Source: Apostichopus japonicus
Lineage: Eukaryota; Echinodermata; Holothuroidea; Aspidochirotida; Stichopodidae
NCBI RefSeq assembly: GCF_037975245.1
Contig: NC_092578.1
Span: 932,001 to 996,000, forward strand
Direction: 5' to 3'
DNA length: 64,000 nt
Numbering within the stretch: the stretch's first letter is position 1; every line of letters starts with the position of its first letter. Position numbers and translations under genes: made by a program. Positions 1 to 12,372 of this stretch are shown here, one piece after another. The notes below the pieces were generated by a model. That model did no database searches. It was not told the DNA's origin and saw nothing but the letters and a program-made list of their open reading frames with translations.

Positions 1-345
1 GAAATAAATCAGTCAAACATTAGCTGCTGAATCATGAACAGCTAACTGAAATACATTGATGGAGACAAATGGGTTGTGCTGGGGGGGAGGGGGGAGGGTG
101 TCAACCCTGAATTTGAATTACAAAAGTCTTCTTTTCTTTTTGCTCTCTTTCCCAAATGAGACCTTTGCTAACTTCTCAACTGTAAGCTGAAAATAAGGCA
201 ATCAAAACTACTAGCAATCTGTACAATTTCTGTACTTTTACTAATTATTTATAGAGTAATGGAGGGGTGTAGTGAGTGGTGGTAGGAGGCAATTCAGTTC
301 CCACATGGGTGCGTATGAATATTATCTGATCCAAACATTGCTTAC

Positions 346-3300
346 CGCCTTAAGTCTGCCAAAGTCTTGCAGGTAGAAAGCGACATACGTGACAGACATA
401 AAGTGGTTAATGAACTGGACCTGTGGAGGAACGAGTGTGAAAGAAAAGGGCTCATTGTATAAATGATTTCATGTCTTTACAATTTAACTTCATGCTAACA
501 CACAAGCTGTTGAATATGCAATAGTCATGCAATGTTTTATTTGTCATGTTAATCAGTTTCCTCTGTCATTTACTATGATAACCGTGGTACTGGTTGCTAA
601 GGAAACACAAGGCTTTGGTAGTTTCTCATTTACTGTAAAGCATTTACAAAGTTAACTGGTCAATGTGAGTAGGAGGTGGTAGGTGATATTTTATATTATA
701 TTACAAAAAGAGTGAAACTTACAAATATGAGCTTAGCAATCAGATGATTCTCATAGCTCGATTGCAGTCGATAATTTTCTTTATTGTTCAACCAAACTGC
801 TATTTTCTTGTAGATGGTTTCACTGATGATTGTAGTTATGGCAAGGATGAACTTTGGTATGTACGCTAACGGTCTAAGAAGAGAAAAAGAAGAAATTGTG
901 ATTAAAGCTCCATCAGGGCTTAAAAATAATGACATCCATGTCTTCATTATTGGGCTATTAATAGAAGAAAATTCCTGACAAAGGTAGATTCATAATGTCT
1001 CAGATCAACGACCAATTTATCAATCAGTCAAATATCTGAGCAACATAATGATAATCAAACATTCTTTGAGAGTGCCCAACATTCCCTCTCAAAATACGAA
1101 ACTGTAAGTAAGGGTAATAGTGCACTTAAAAGCTTGAGCTTACATAGGATCCTTCATCACATTAACCAGACTCAAGTCACTTAGACAATAGGAAAACAAA
1201 AACATAGAATGTTAAAAAATATATGTGAGCTAAAGCTAGGAAAACAGCCTACAAAACTCCAAACATCTGTACACCCAAACATCACAGACCAGATTCAGAC
1301 TTAGATCAGATATTTTAGACCATGTGTTAATGTCAGACCAAATATCCCAGTCCAAATTCACATTTAGACCAAATCTTTCAGACGAAGTCTCATACCTAGG
1401 GCAGAGATCTCAAAGAGGAAAATAAAAATAAATATAGTCCTCAACATCTTCTTTGCAAACCTACAATTCACATCTTTTTGCTTCTCTGTTATTAGGTAAA
1501 AACCTAAAAAGTTGATTTTTATGGCAATATGTGATATATAAGTAAACATCACTTTAGGTGTACAACAATTAACAACAAAAAACACTCACTTTGGATAAAA
1601 TCCTTCACTGATCTGTTCATTGACCCATTCCTGTAACTCAAAGATCCCAAACGCTATTAGAAAGGTAGTGCACATACAGAGTAAGATGACTGGAACAGTC
1701 ACAAAATACCGGAATAGGTTCCTCTTCCAGGCTGGATAGAAAGGCTCCATCCTACCAGAGACTGGACTTACTTGAGGGATTCCCTACACAAGACAGAAAA
1801 TCAGAACTTTGATAGGATGCAAAGTACACAAGAATTTAAAATCTAATGGATATTATCGACAACCACAATGTTTCAATTTCAGTGAGATTACTGATATGTG
1901 GTGTCCATTAACATCAAACTTATTAATACACATTTACTGTAGGCATGTTCATTGTTCTTAATATGCTAACTCTCACTGTGAGTACATACCAAGTACATAA
2001 CCCACTGAAGCAGTCTAAGGGTTCGTTGCCCTAAATTTAACATCAACATAAATTTTGTAAAACAAATTCTTTTAATCTTTGTGCAATACATAAATATGTG
2101 ACATTAATTTAAATGAGTTGAAATGTGTAAAAATTTTAAGACAAGGAAAAGCACTTTTCAGTGCATGAATAAACTTCACTGATACGAATAGTCTCAGCTA
2201 CGAAACTGAAAAATAAACACACACATAAAATAACATAAATGAAACTAATGGGGAAAACCCTACATACGTAATACATTGGCCTGGGATCTTCTAATAACTC
2301 GTGTTTAACATCAAGAGTTCCCCAATGAAACGCCAGCTCAGCACTCCTTCTTTTCCAAGTCTCCAAGAACAGTGAGGCCCAAATTATGTTAAATATGGTA
2401 AAAAAGATAAAACTCCAGTCTTGGATAGTCTAAAGGAGGAGAGAACCCAGACATAGTTAGTTGATTATGTTTATTTCCTCTGCTTGTGATTCAAAGGTAT
2501 TCTTATAATTAGTCGGATCAATTTGAAGCTATGGGCACTTAATTTAAAATCAAACTCAAGATTGAAATGAAAACTGTTATTACTGTATTACAGAACACAA
2601 CTATTTGGTAATTTTATAATGCAACTATGCATTAAATAAAACAAAGCTAACATGAGGAGTAATATGAGGGGCTAAAATGAGGAGTAATGAGGGGCTAAAA
2701 TGAGGATTAATGAGGGGCTAACATGAGGATTAATATCTTCTGTATTAGTCTTAGGAACATACAAAGGGATATTGTATAATGAAGGCTAAAAAGATTATTA
2801 TCTCACAGCCTTTAATTCAGAAACACAATTAATGTGACTGTAATGATATAAGGTCAAAGGTCATTAGAGAATATGCAATCCACACAACTTCTACCTGATA
2901 ATAATAAAAGAAAGCATTTGTATATCCATTCGTTTTGAATGCCACCCTTTTTGATAACAATAAACATGATGAATTTTATGTTATCATCAACAATAGAAAA
3001 AACTTCACTATTCAATGGTCAGTTAACACTCGTTGGCATCATCTTGTGAATTCCGAGGTTAGTTAAAATATAAATGTGAAGTAGCAATTTCATTGTTGTG
3101 TATGAGCACTCATGACTTAAGGAAATTCATTATTAGGGTTAGGATTGAACCAATACACTGAAGAGCTCTGTTTCACTATCATGTATTTATTTTGTATCCA
3201 ACACAAAGGATATTATTAATACAGAACTTGTACAATTATATCAAGTCTGTATTGAAGTTGGTTTCATCATGCAGCTGTTTAATCACAGTGTTTTTTACTA

Positions 3301-6300
3301 CAAAGCACTGAGATTGTAACATAGTCCTCTATTTTAAGCGTATGAACCAAATGGAGTCAATAAATCAATATTTTTTAATATATTCTCCATTACTCACAAT
3401 GAAACTTTACTAATGAATTGTATTGCTTGGGATTTTTGCCTTTAACTGTTATCATAAATTTATGAACCAATGCAAATGTTGAATTTGAAAGCAAATATGA
3501 GTTACTCACAGCATTAGATGAGTAGAAAGTCACAAACAACCCGAGTACAGCAGGAAATATCAGCCATTTTGTGTAGTGACCCAAGTAAGCAAAATATATG
3601 GACACCTTGATACCAAAATAGTGAGCAATGTCATCTGTGAAAAGGCAGTTTAAATATTATAAGAAAGAGGCAGGGATGGTTCAAAAAATAGAGACATGAG
3701 ACCAAAATGATGAATATATAAAAGTTGAGAGACTGACAATTTCATCCTGACAGGAATCTTCATCAGAGGCTATTAAACTGAGATGAAGAGATACAAAACA
3801 TGACATCATCAAGTCATGAATATTCACAATACAGTATATGTCAAAATTACTGTACCTAATGGTTGTCTGGATAAGGGAGCATGCACCCAAGATTTCTCAA
3901 GTTTCTTCAAAGCTTCCTTATCATGAAGAGGCAAGAGTGCTGAGATGATCCGTTTAGATAACAGTTTAGGAACTAGAAGAGAAGAGAGAGAGAGGAAGAA
4001 ATAAACTCCAAATCTATAAATGGAGAGATTTGTGTCAAATGTGAAAGATAAAAAACCTTGACAGTGGAGGCAAAATTATCTTTTTGTAAACAGGATCAAT
4101 GCTTACAAATGGTAACGTTAAAATAGGAATTTGGAATACAAGAATGGCTAAGAGGATCTAGCATTTTATGCAGGTGAAATTTTCCAAGTAAATGGAAACA
4201 GTTTCTGTTAATTCTCCCATGAAATGTTACAACAGCTTGGAGCAACTATTAGAAACACTTTCCCCAAGCAGAGCATGCAAGGAAAATTATGGTCAAATTT
4301 TATAAAAATTGTAGAATTTGTTTGTCCCCCGACTTTATTCCACTTATGTTATATAACATAATAAAGCCAGCATGTAAAATGGTTTAATTAAATTCCTATT
4401 GCTAAATATTCATTAATGGCTATCAAACATTAAAAACTGTTCACGTTTGCTAAATATATGAAGAAATAAATGAGAAGCTTGTACATTTTATTGTTGAAAC
4501 TTACATATGGGTTGTCCTTCTAGCAACTTGAACTTTTCAAAAGTTTCACTCTGTGTTGCTCTGATGTTTTGCAGTAGGTAGTGTAAGATGGACTGACGTT
4601 CCTAAATATAGAAAAGAATTTCACGACAAACTTCAGATTGTGTATCAAAAAAATTATCAAACAGTACATAATATCTGAATTGCTCAATAATTAATTATAG
4701 CTTAGTCATCGCATCAGGGATCATGACATTAAGCGTACACATCACATGGAATCACATGTATTTTATGTAACAACCTAAGACACTTGTGGCTCACAAGTTA
4801 TTATGTAGCTTCGAGATTTTTCTAGCACCTCTAATTTTACCTGAGATATAAAGAATGTATCTTCATCTTCGATTCCTTGAAACATGACCTTTTCAGCGGT
4901 GCTAAACTCCATCAGCCCACCTCCGTATTCTTCCTTCACAGCTTTACTGATACCCATGGCCTCTGCACCTCTCATTAGGCTGTGGAGGAGAAGTACCAGC
5001 ATGATTAAACATATATATGTGGTAACAATTATGAGCTTACCTGTCTCCCCACGACCTCAGCACTCCCTGACTACCGTGCCTGAGTGAACTGGTAACCTGT
5101 CTAGCACTGTACGATCTCTACTATAGGTCACTTCCCGTCAAAGCCCCTCCTTCTCATTCTACCACCCACATATCATAGTAGTATCAGAATCACACCAATA
5201 TTTGAGAGATGTTGAAAGTTAGTACTTCTCAGTATAAAAGCTAACTTTGTCAGCAGAAGTCTTATGCAACAACAGCAGTCTGATGCTGTTATTGTCACGG
5301 TAACCAAATTATAGAAATGTATTACTAGGGAACAGTTTCACAACAGCATGTCTTTGAGAACATGCTCTTCTATGTACCTTAATTGACTCTGGACCCCAGG
5401 GCTATAGCCCCACCTGACAACCCCCCCCCCCAAGGCCCTTCTCATTGGGCCTGGTTGACATTGCAATGTTCTATAACACATGAGTTACAGACCAACAATT
5501 CAATGTATAAGTCTCTCTCTGATAACTTTAAAGTTTTATTCAAGACTCTCTTTATGATTTCCTATGGTTATAATCAAGATCAGTTATGAGTTTAGTCTTG
5601 TCTCACTGCGATAAACCTGTTTGTGATTTTACAAATACTCATTTAATCACATCTGATTATGCAGAGCAGAGATATTATGCAGCGGCTTTTACACGCATCA
5701 CTAAAGATGGCTTGTGCACGCCTGACTAATGGCAGCTTGTACATACCTCACCTAATAACACATGTAATGTTATATGACACACAGCAGTACTTGTCAGTAC
5801 TACTGCAGTATAAAACAGATTAAGACTATATTAGTGATATTATGCGTACAGAATCTACAGATGGTAAACAATATTACAGTAGTATTACCGTGGGTCTGTT
5901 TGCATTGAATAAAGTTTTTCTGATTTTTATGGTATTCGATTTGAATAAAAGATTATTGTGAGTGTGAATCAATAAGAGTAGCAAACAGGTGCATAAAAGG
6001 ATCTTCAATCATGCAATAAAATAAAATCATTCTGATATTTTCATGCCAGATTCAGTATTGCAAATGATGTAATTTACAAAGAAATGTGTAATGCTATTGC
6101 AGAGGAACAGTCTGATAAACACAGGAATAGTTTCTGTGAATATCTTCCCTTCAATCATGTGTTCTTGATTCAATATTTGTAAAACCCACAAACAGGTTTA
6201 TGGCAATGAGATAAAGACTAAACTTATACGTATGATATTAATCATCACCACTGGAAATTGTTTTAGACATCATCTTGAATCAATAGTTAAGCTATCAAGT

Positions 6301-8634
6301 ACAGTAACATTTTTATTTCTGTATAAGTACCAGTGTTTGGCCGCAATTTCAAAGGTAACACTCATTTTCAACTCAATGCACTTGGCAACTTGTCCAGCTC
6401 CCATTGCAGTACAGTATTCTTCAACTATCGTTAAGTATTCTTCAATTACCTTGAACCTAATTCAGTTATAAACCTTAACCTTGTTCCATAGATTCAGATA
6501 GATGGCAAACTAAATTACTCCCTGTTCTCAAAACGGCAAACTGACTACAGCACAAATCATAAAACTTGTGGATGCCTTTAGAGAAAGTTAAAGGCAATTA
6601 TAAGGTTAAAGAGATATGATAAGCTAACCAATGAGACATGTTTTTATAAATGTTAGTTTGTCTATAAATATGTATGAACCTACAGTATACATGTTTACAG
6701 GACTGACTTAATATGGAAGATAGTAGTAGCTTACAACATACTTCTGTCATACCTGCATATATAATACAAACAAGCAGCTGCATAAAATGCTAATTGCTAC
6801 AGAACTCTCAACTAGCTGTCAGTTCAGCGATTAAATGGAAAACAATGTTGCTGCTTGATTGAAACTACTGCACTATAGGCCTGAGTTAGTTATAATGCTG
6901 TACATGCAGACATGAAGAGTGTTACTTAATACTTACTAACAGACTTGTAGTGGTATGTGTAGCGGTTATGTGCAGGTGGTTATGTGTGGTGGTTATGTGT
7001 GATGGTTATGTGTGGTGGTATGGTGGTCATGTGTGGTGGTTATGTGTGGTGGTTATGTGATGGTTATGTGTGGTGGTTATGTGCAGGTGGTTATGTGTGG
7101 TGGTTATGTGTGGTGGTATGGTGGTTATGTGTGGGGTTATGTGTGGTGGTTATGTGTGGTGGTTATGTTTGGTGGTTATATGGAGGTGGTTATGTGTGGT
7201 GGTTATGTGTGGTGGTATGGTGGTTATGTGTGGGGTTATGTGTGGTGGTTATGTTTGGTGGTTATATGGAGGTGGTTATGTGTGGTGGTTATGTGTGGTG
7301 GTTATGTGTGGTAGTTATGTGTGGTGGTTATGTGTGGTGGTATGGTGGTTATGTGTGGGGTTATGTGTGGTGGTTATGTTTGGTGGTTATGTGTGGTGAT
7401 TATGTGTGGTGATTATGTGTGGTGATTATGTGTGGTGGTTATGTGCGGTGGTTATGTGCGGTGGTTATGTGTGGTGGTTATGTGTGGTGGTTATGTGTAG
7501 TTGTAATGTGTAGTGGTTATGTGTAGCGGTTGCACCAAGTACTTGGGTACCTGCCAGACTCCCAGTGCAATCACTAGGTACAGTGTGTGCCCGTATTCTA
7601 GCAGTGAGGTTTGCTTGTACTCATACATAGTCTCATAGATATGTACTCATTCTAGTATTCAGGGCATTGTGGAATCTAGTCATGTAGAGCAATGTTAAAT
7701 CAAGGCCAAATCATGGCACATTCATTTATGTACTCATTCTAGACTACATCCATAGTTATCATTTTTGTAACAGGGTTGATTTATATTTTTTTTATATATA
7801 TTTATTTATAATTTATAATGAACCTATGAATGAACAAAACCTTACCTATCAAAAGATGCAGTAAGGTACCAGCCCGTCATGTTAGTATACGGATGAAGAC
7901 GTTTATGAACGGTTAAATCTGGAAGGTTTTCCTTCAAGATACCTTCAATCCAACTAAGGGTTGCTATATCTGTCTTCGTAGGGAATGTCAATACAACATG
8001 GCAGTCTGTGGTTGGTACAGTTTCAAGGCACAGTTTCTTCTCATGCATGTATTTAGCAGTGTCCTTAATTGTCTGTCCATATTCTTTGGCTGTTGGAAAG
8101 AAGGGAAGATCAGGTCTACAAATCAGACTTGTCTTAGCTGAATATTTCTACAAAAATCCACAGATGTCCATTTGCAACATTAAAGATCAAAATGAATCCC
8201 GATCAGTATAAAATTTGTAAATATAATGAAAATATGCATGAAAATCCAAAGAACAGTTATTGGACATTACTCTCATTAAAGAAAGATAATAAGCTTTAAT
8301 CAGTAAATATCTATGGATCAATGACCCTCTACACCATTTCCATCCCTGCCCCCTATACCATCCACTGGTGGTTCCAACTTGTTCCCCTTAAGTGCTTTTA
8401 CATCAGGTAGCTCTAGCAGTCTCATTATTGCAAGAATGCAGTGTATTCCTTGCTAAAATAATCACCTTAGACAACTACCACTGATTTGTACACACAACAA
8501 AAAAAAAACATGTAACTTATTAACTGACATGAACTATTTGACTGAATTAAAGTTATTCCCTAATTACTAATACCTTGGAGAACTGCTTCCTTTGCTTGGC
8601 TCTTTGCTCTCTGCTTCAACAATTTGACCTCCAT
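346..8634 (-). CDS. ANO8: Anoctamin-8-like membrane protein (TMEM16 family), 5' part; continues beyond the left edge
   Basis: Ten exons in transcription order: 8574-8634, 7846-8089, 4841-4979, 4505-4601, 3856-3972, 3510-3634, 2268-2429, 1590-1783, 723-873, 346-420. All junctions are GT/AG and in frame, giving 455 residues with the C-terminal portion missing. The start ATG at 8634 has a good context (ACC-ATG-G). The cytosolic N-terminal part has [24 protein letters not shown] and SQERQSIL; the membrane part starts near [11 protein letters not shown] and includes [30 protein letters not shown] and [15 protein letters not shown]. These match the ANO8/ANO10 branch as I remember it, and the SQERQSI and QPLDDI segments fit ANO8 best. 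Family members are multi-pass endoplasmic reticulum or plasma membrane proteins; ANO8 is reported to tether ER to plasma membrane. The scramblase/ion pore helices lie mostly off-window. ANO10 is the main alternative. Confidence 0.9.
3690..3800 (-). repeat. Short interspersed repeat fragment with hammerhead-like core, inside an ANO8 intron
   Basis: The 221-base intron 3635-3855 contains, read on the minus strand, CTGATGA, then a short hairpin (TCCTGTCAGGA), then GAAA. This is the order of conserved blocks in hammerhead ribozymes. A related block occurs on the minus strand at 25676-25720. Both copies share the flanking text CAGAGGCT on the plus strand. Similar motifs occur in Penelope-like and SINE/retrozyme repeats of marine invertebrates. 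The family was not identified and cleavage activity is unproven. Confidence 0.35.
6950..7530 (+). repeat. GT-rich 13-bp minisatellite in ANO8 intron 2
   Basis: About 580 bases of degenerate tandem copies of a roughly 13-base unit (GGTTATGTGTGGT), with shorter variants such as GGTATGGT and GGAGGT. It lies in the ANO8 intron between the exons at 7846-8089 and 4841-4979. Long open frames on the plus strand here are repeat artefacts. Confidence 0.9.
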
Positions 8635-9828
8635 GGTTCTTCTGATGTTCTGTTTTTATTAATTCTGTATACAATCAGCTAACTGAAGCCTCCCCTGGAA
8701 AATAAGAGAGGCATCAATAGAATATTGATGTCGTAAGTCATTTTATCTGCTGGTAGTTGTCATCGTATATCATATTGATCTATTACTATTCCATTGAAGA
8801 TAAACCTCTTTGCTAGACAACAAAGGAAGTATATTCTTACACCAAAGTTCATAGAGAAATGCTTCAGAATGGTTTCAGATCAAATTTCAAAAGCTAAACA
8901 GTGCTGCACAGTTTGTGAACATGTACTTGCATGGCTTTCATAATCTTATGACAATCTTGGTGTTCACAACTTTTTGTGGTGAGATAAACTGACTGAGGGA
9001 AAACATTTGCATATTTCAGTATGGTAGTAGGTACAGTAATTTGCATGTTCCCTAAATTAGCATTCTGTTATATATTTATGTGTTAAATTTGATATTAAAT
9101 GACACAATAATGTTGCCTTCATACCATTTTAGTCAGAACAATCTCAATAACGTGTGTATTTATAAGCTAAAGTACAGGGTATTTTGATCACCTCCATGAG
9201 GGTGCTCTAAACAACATGTCCCCCTTTAAACACTTAACATTAAGTCACTTTTACTATAGCACTGATAACCAAAAATTTCCATTCAACTAGGTCTGTCTTA
9301 TGTGGAGCAAGTTGAGTTACATTTACACAACAAGGGAGTTACACAACTCCCTAGACCATTACATATATCGTTATGCTCACTTGTGGGCAGCAACTACTTA
9401 TGTCACTGATAAAGGTTTTACATATATACAATTACTATGTCAAGATGTTTCAATGTTCAGAAAGGACAGTCTACCTATGTGGAATACAGTCACATTGATG
9501 TTCAACAAATACATTGACATTTTCTGTTACCTAATTGATCTAACAAGTCTGCTTTGTCACCAACCCCTTTAACAAAATAAATTTGTTATTAACCCACAAA
9601 AAAAGTTTGTCACATACACACACACATGCCATCATCTACATGGATGCCTGTCCCTTTTGAAAGAAAAAAGGAATTATGTTCTTAAGTATAAACCTAAACA
9701 CAGAGCAAAATCAATGGGATCACCATACAGCCTACCTTCTTCTTCAAGTTTATTTAGTGTTATACGTTAGAACTTATGAGTCTGTTTAATAATTGGTATG
9801 CATAACTGGACCTGACTTGTTTTGGTAA
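8635..9828. other. Intergenic spacer upstream of ANO8
   Basis: This spacer holds the ANO8 5' untranslated region and probably its promoter. I see no TATA box in a convincing position, no second coding exon and no recognisable repeat. The open frame at 9300-9572 has no recognisable domain and is not flanked by plausible splice sites. Confidence 0.5.
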
Positions 9829-9836
9829 TTAATCGG

Positions 9837-11465
9837 GGGTCACACTAATTAGCGTCAACAGGCCGATTTCACGACAACTCACAACAACTCAAGACAACAA
9901 GCATAAAGTTTCTCGGAGTTTATATTGATAGTAAACTTACTTGGTGTGAACATATATCAAATATTGCAAACACTGTGGCGAAAAATGTTGGTATCATTTC
10001 TAAGTTGAAACACTATTTTCCTCAGAATATTCTTAGAATGCTTTACCAAACATTAGTGTTCCCCCACTTTTCATATTGCTCTATAATCTGGTCTGGCACC
10101 CATAATGTTTATCTTCACCCTCTTGAAATCCTACAAAAGAAAGTCATTCGTCACATAACTCATTCTGAATATCGTGAACACACCAGCTCACTTTTCAAAT
10201 TGCTCAACTTATTAAAATTTAACGATATTGTTAGGCTGAATGTAGCCACATTCTTTTACAAGGCTTGGAATGGCTTACTTCCTGCAGCCTTTCATGACTT
10301 ATTTACTATTAACAGCGCCATACATAGTCACCGCACTAGAAGTGCCGGTCAAGCACACCACAACTTATGTAATACAACATTTGGTACGTTAAGTTTAAAG
10401 AATCGTGCTATGAGGACATGGAATGATCTAACTGCTACTATAAAATCTAAACCATCTAAAGAAACATTTAGAAAAGCACTAAAAAAAGAAGTAATTTCTC
10501 AGTATTGATACATCGTTTATATTGTATGTTATTAATTATTCTTTATTAAGACACTAGTTATATTTTCATTTATGTATATATGCTTTTTGTTTGTTTTTTG
10601 TTTTCCCTTTCTTTCTTTCTTTCTTTCCTGGGAGTCCTTTACCTTGTTAAGCCTGAATTGGCTTTTTAGAGGACTTCCCTCCACATGTATATATCCAGTG
10701 GAAAATCAAATAAATCAAATCAAATCAAATCAAATCAAAATGCCATCAAATACAATTGATGTTATCAGAGTATATCTGGAAAACGTTTAAAACTGACTGG
10801 AACCAGCGTGCATACATATTTTTCACGGGAAAAAATGTTTTTGTCGTAAAAATCGCCAACTTTTTCCTAACGTTGAATTACACGACGTGATGCTATTGCG
10901 CTTGCGCTATGCCATTGGACCGAACCATTACACTTCAGGTAAGTGCAATTTTTCATTCGAGAATGGTGCCCACACACAAAATAAAATACACGGAGAGAAT
11001 AATAAAACCAGGCAAAATGATGGTAAGCAAGACTCTGTAAAGTTGATAATCACATGTTAATTACAATGGAAAAACAATAAGAAATATTCATTATTTTTAA
11101 AACATTAAATAATTTGATTTGGAGTTCATTCACCATAATTTGGTGCTTTATTACTACGTCAACCCACCTTCCGACACTGTAGTTCCCAAACCTAGCACAA
11201 ACCAACCCATATTATAATGGTTCGGTCCGATGGCATTGCGCAAGCGCAATAGCATCACGTCGTGTAATTCAACGTTAGGAAAAAGTTGGCGATTTTTACG
11301 ACAAAAAACATTTTTTCCCGTGAAAAATATGTATGCACGCTGGTTCCAGTCAGTTTTAAACGTGTTTCCAGATATACTCTGATAACATCAATTGTATTTG
11401 ATGGTATTTTAAACTTGTCTTGAGTTGTCGTGAAATCGGCCTGTTGACGCTAATTAGTGTGACCG
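9837..11465. mobile_element. Non-autonomous DNA transposon with ~250-bp terminal inverted repeats, disrupted by a LINE
   Basis: The left end GGGTCACACTAATTAGCG (from 9837) is the inverse of the right end, which stops at 11465. Arms: left 9837-9895 plus 10741-10930, right 11215-11465 inverted. The arms are nearly identical, for example CGTGATGCTATTGCGC versus its complement. The direct repeat TTAATCGG flanks both sides (9829-9836 and 11466-11473), an 8-bp target-site duplication. Between the arms is a core of about 280 bases with no transposase frame. Long arms plus an 8-9 bp duplication suggest a Mutator-like or hAT-like foldback element, but the superfamily is not settled. The left arm is interrupted by the retroelement at 9896-10740. 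Confidence 0.8.
9896..10740 (+). pseudogene. 5'-truncated non-LTR retrotransposon (LINE): C-terminal end of the reverse transcriptase ORF plus A-rich tail
   Basis: An open frame from about 9900 to the TGA at 10506-10508 encodes around 200 residues. It starts with KFLGVYIDSKLTW, the FLG-x-x-ID...L-W motif typical of the end of non-LTR reverse transcriptases, followed by YQTLVFPHFSYCSIIWSG, HPLEILQKKVIRHI, YKAWNGLLPAAFHDLF and RTRSA. The catalytic palm and the endonuclease are absent, so the copy is 5' truncated. The 3' end is a short (AAATC)n repeat at about 10708-10738, the usual kind of LINE tail. The frame is uninterrupted, which suggests a young insertion. It sits inside the left arm of the inverted-repeat transposon, so it inserted later. 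CR1/L2/jockey-type clades are all possible. Confidence 0.85.
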
Positions 11466-11473
11466 TTAATCGG

Positions 11474-12372
11474 TACGTAGTGCTAATATTATATCGCAAT
11501 TTAAGGACGTTAACATTAACAATTTCGAGGAAGCAATAAACCTTGAGCAAGATCGAGATACGTGGCGGAGGTTAATCACTGAGCATGTCGGATAGACGAG
11601 ACTCAACTTACTACTAGTACTACTAGTAGGCCTGGCGATAGGGTTAACAGATGTCGGCATTGCCTATTGGATGCATAGCCTAGTATTAGTAACAACAGGC
11701 TCTACATGGATATAAGCACTACTACAAAATGATTTCCACACAGTGATACCAAGGCCTAACGTTAGTCTTTATGGAACCTGGTTCGTGCAATCTGTTCTAA
11801 GTATGTTCACCTCCAATTGTTGAGTTAACTAGAAGATAAGACATGAAGTATTCCACTTACACTGTTACAGCGTATTTATTACCTTTGGAGCAGTTTATGT
11901 GAATTACAATCCTGAACGTGATACCAGAAAAATTGTAAAGGCTAAAGTTGAACTTGTAGCGGAACACACTACCAATAGTAAGCATTGCAAAACAAAGTTT
12001 ACTTTGTTGACAAAATTGTGCAAATATTTTCTACAGTGGCCTAGAAACAAAATACGAAGTAAAGTGAAAAAAGAATTATTAGTGGGAATTTTGAATATTA
12101 ATCCAAAATCTAAAATCTTTTACAGGTAAATTCAAAATAAAAATAAATAATTGAGATATTCAGACGAAACGTCTGAATTACAATTTAATTTTTTGATTCG
12201 TAATGACTGTTCATGAGCACCGTAATAATCAGCACACAGGAAGTTAATGTTATACAGGTGCCTAGGGACGTCGGGTGTTGTGTTTTCGTGCAAGTCATGG
12301 CTTGGGGTTATTTACAACGTTTGAAATAGAGCAACACGGTATTTGGAATAGACACCCACCGTTTCCGTTGCT
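11474..12372. other. Intergenic spacer and likely GLB1 promoter region
   Basis: No conserved coding exon is visible. The 76-codon open frame at 11899-12129 is lysine-rich and matches nothing I know. A perfect short palindrome, ATTCAGACG-AAA-CGTCTGAAT, lies at 12158-12178. The GLB1 5' untranslated region must end at 12372. Confidence 0.45.

Noticed and set aside
6984-7412. Overlapping long open frames of W/V/G/C-rich protein on the plus strand
   Set aside because: They are three frames of a 13-bp minisatellite inside an ANO8 intron; there is no start context, domain or splice support.
9300-9572. 90-residue plus-strand open frame
   Set aside because: No domain, no splice context, AT-rich intergenic sequence.
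11899-12129. 76-residue basic open frame upstream of GLB1
   Set aside because: No homology recognised, AT-rich composition, and no supporting splice sites or poly(A) context.
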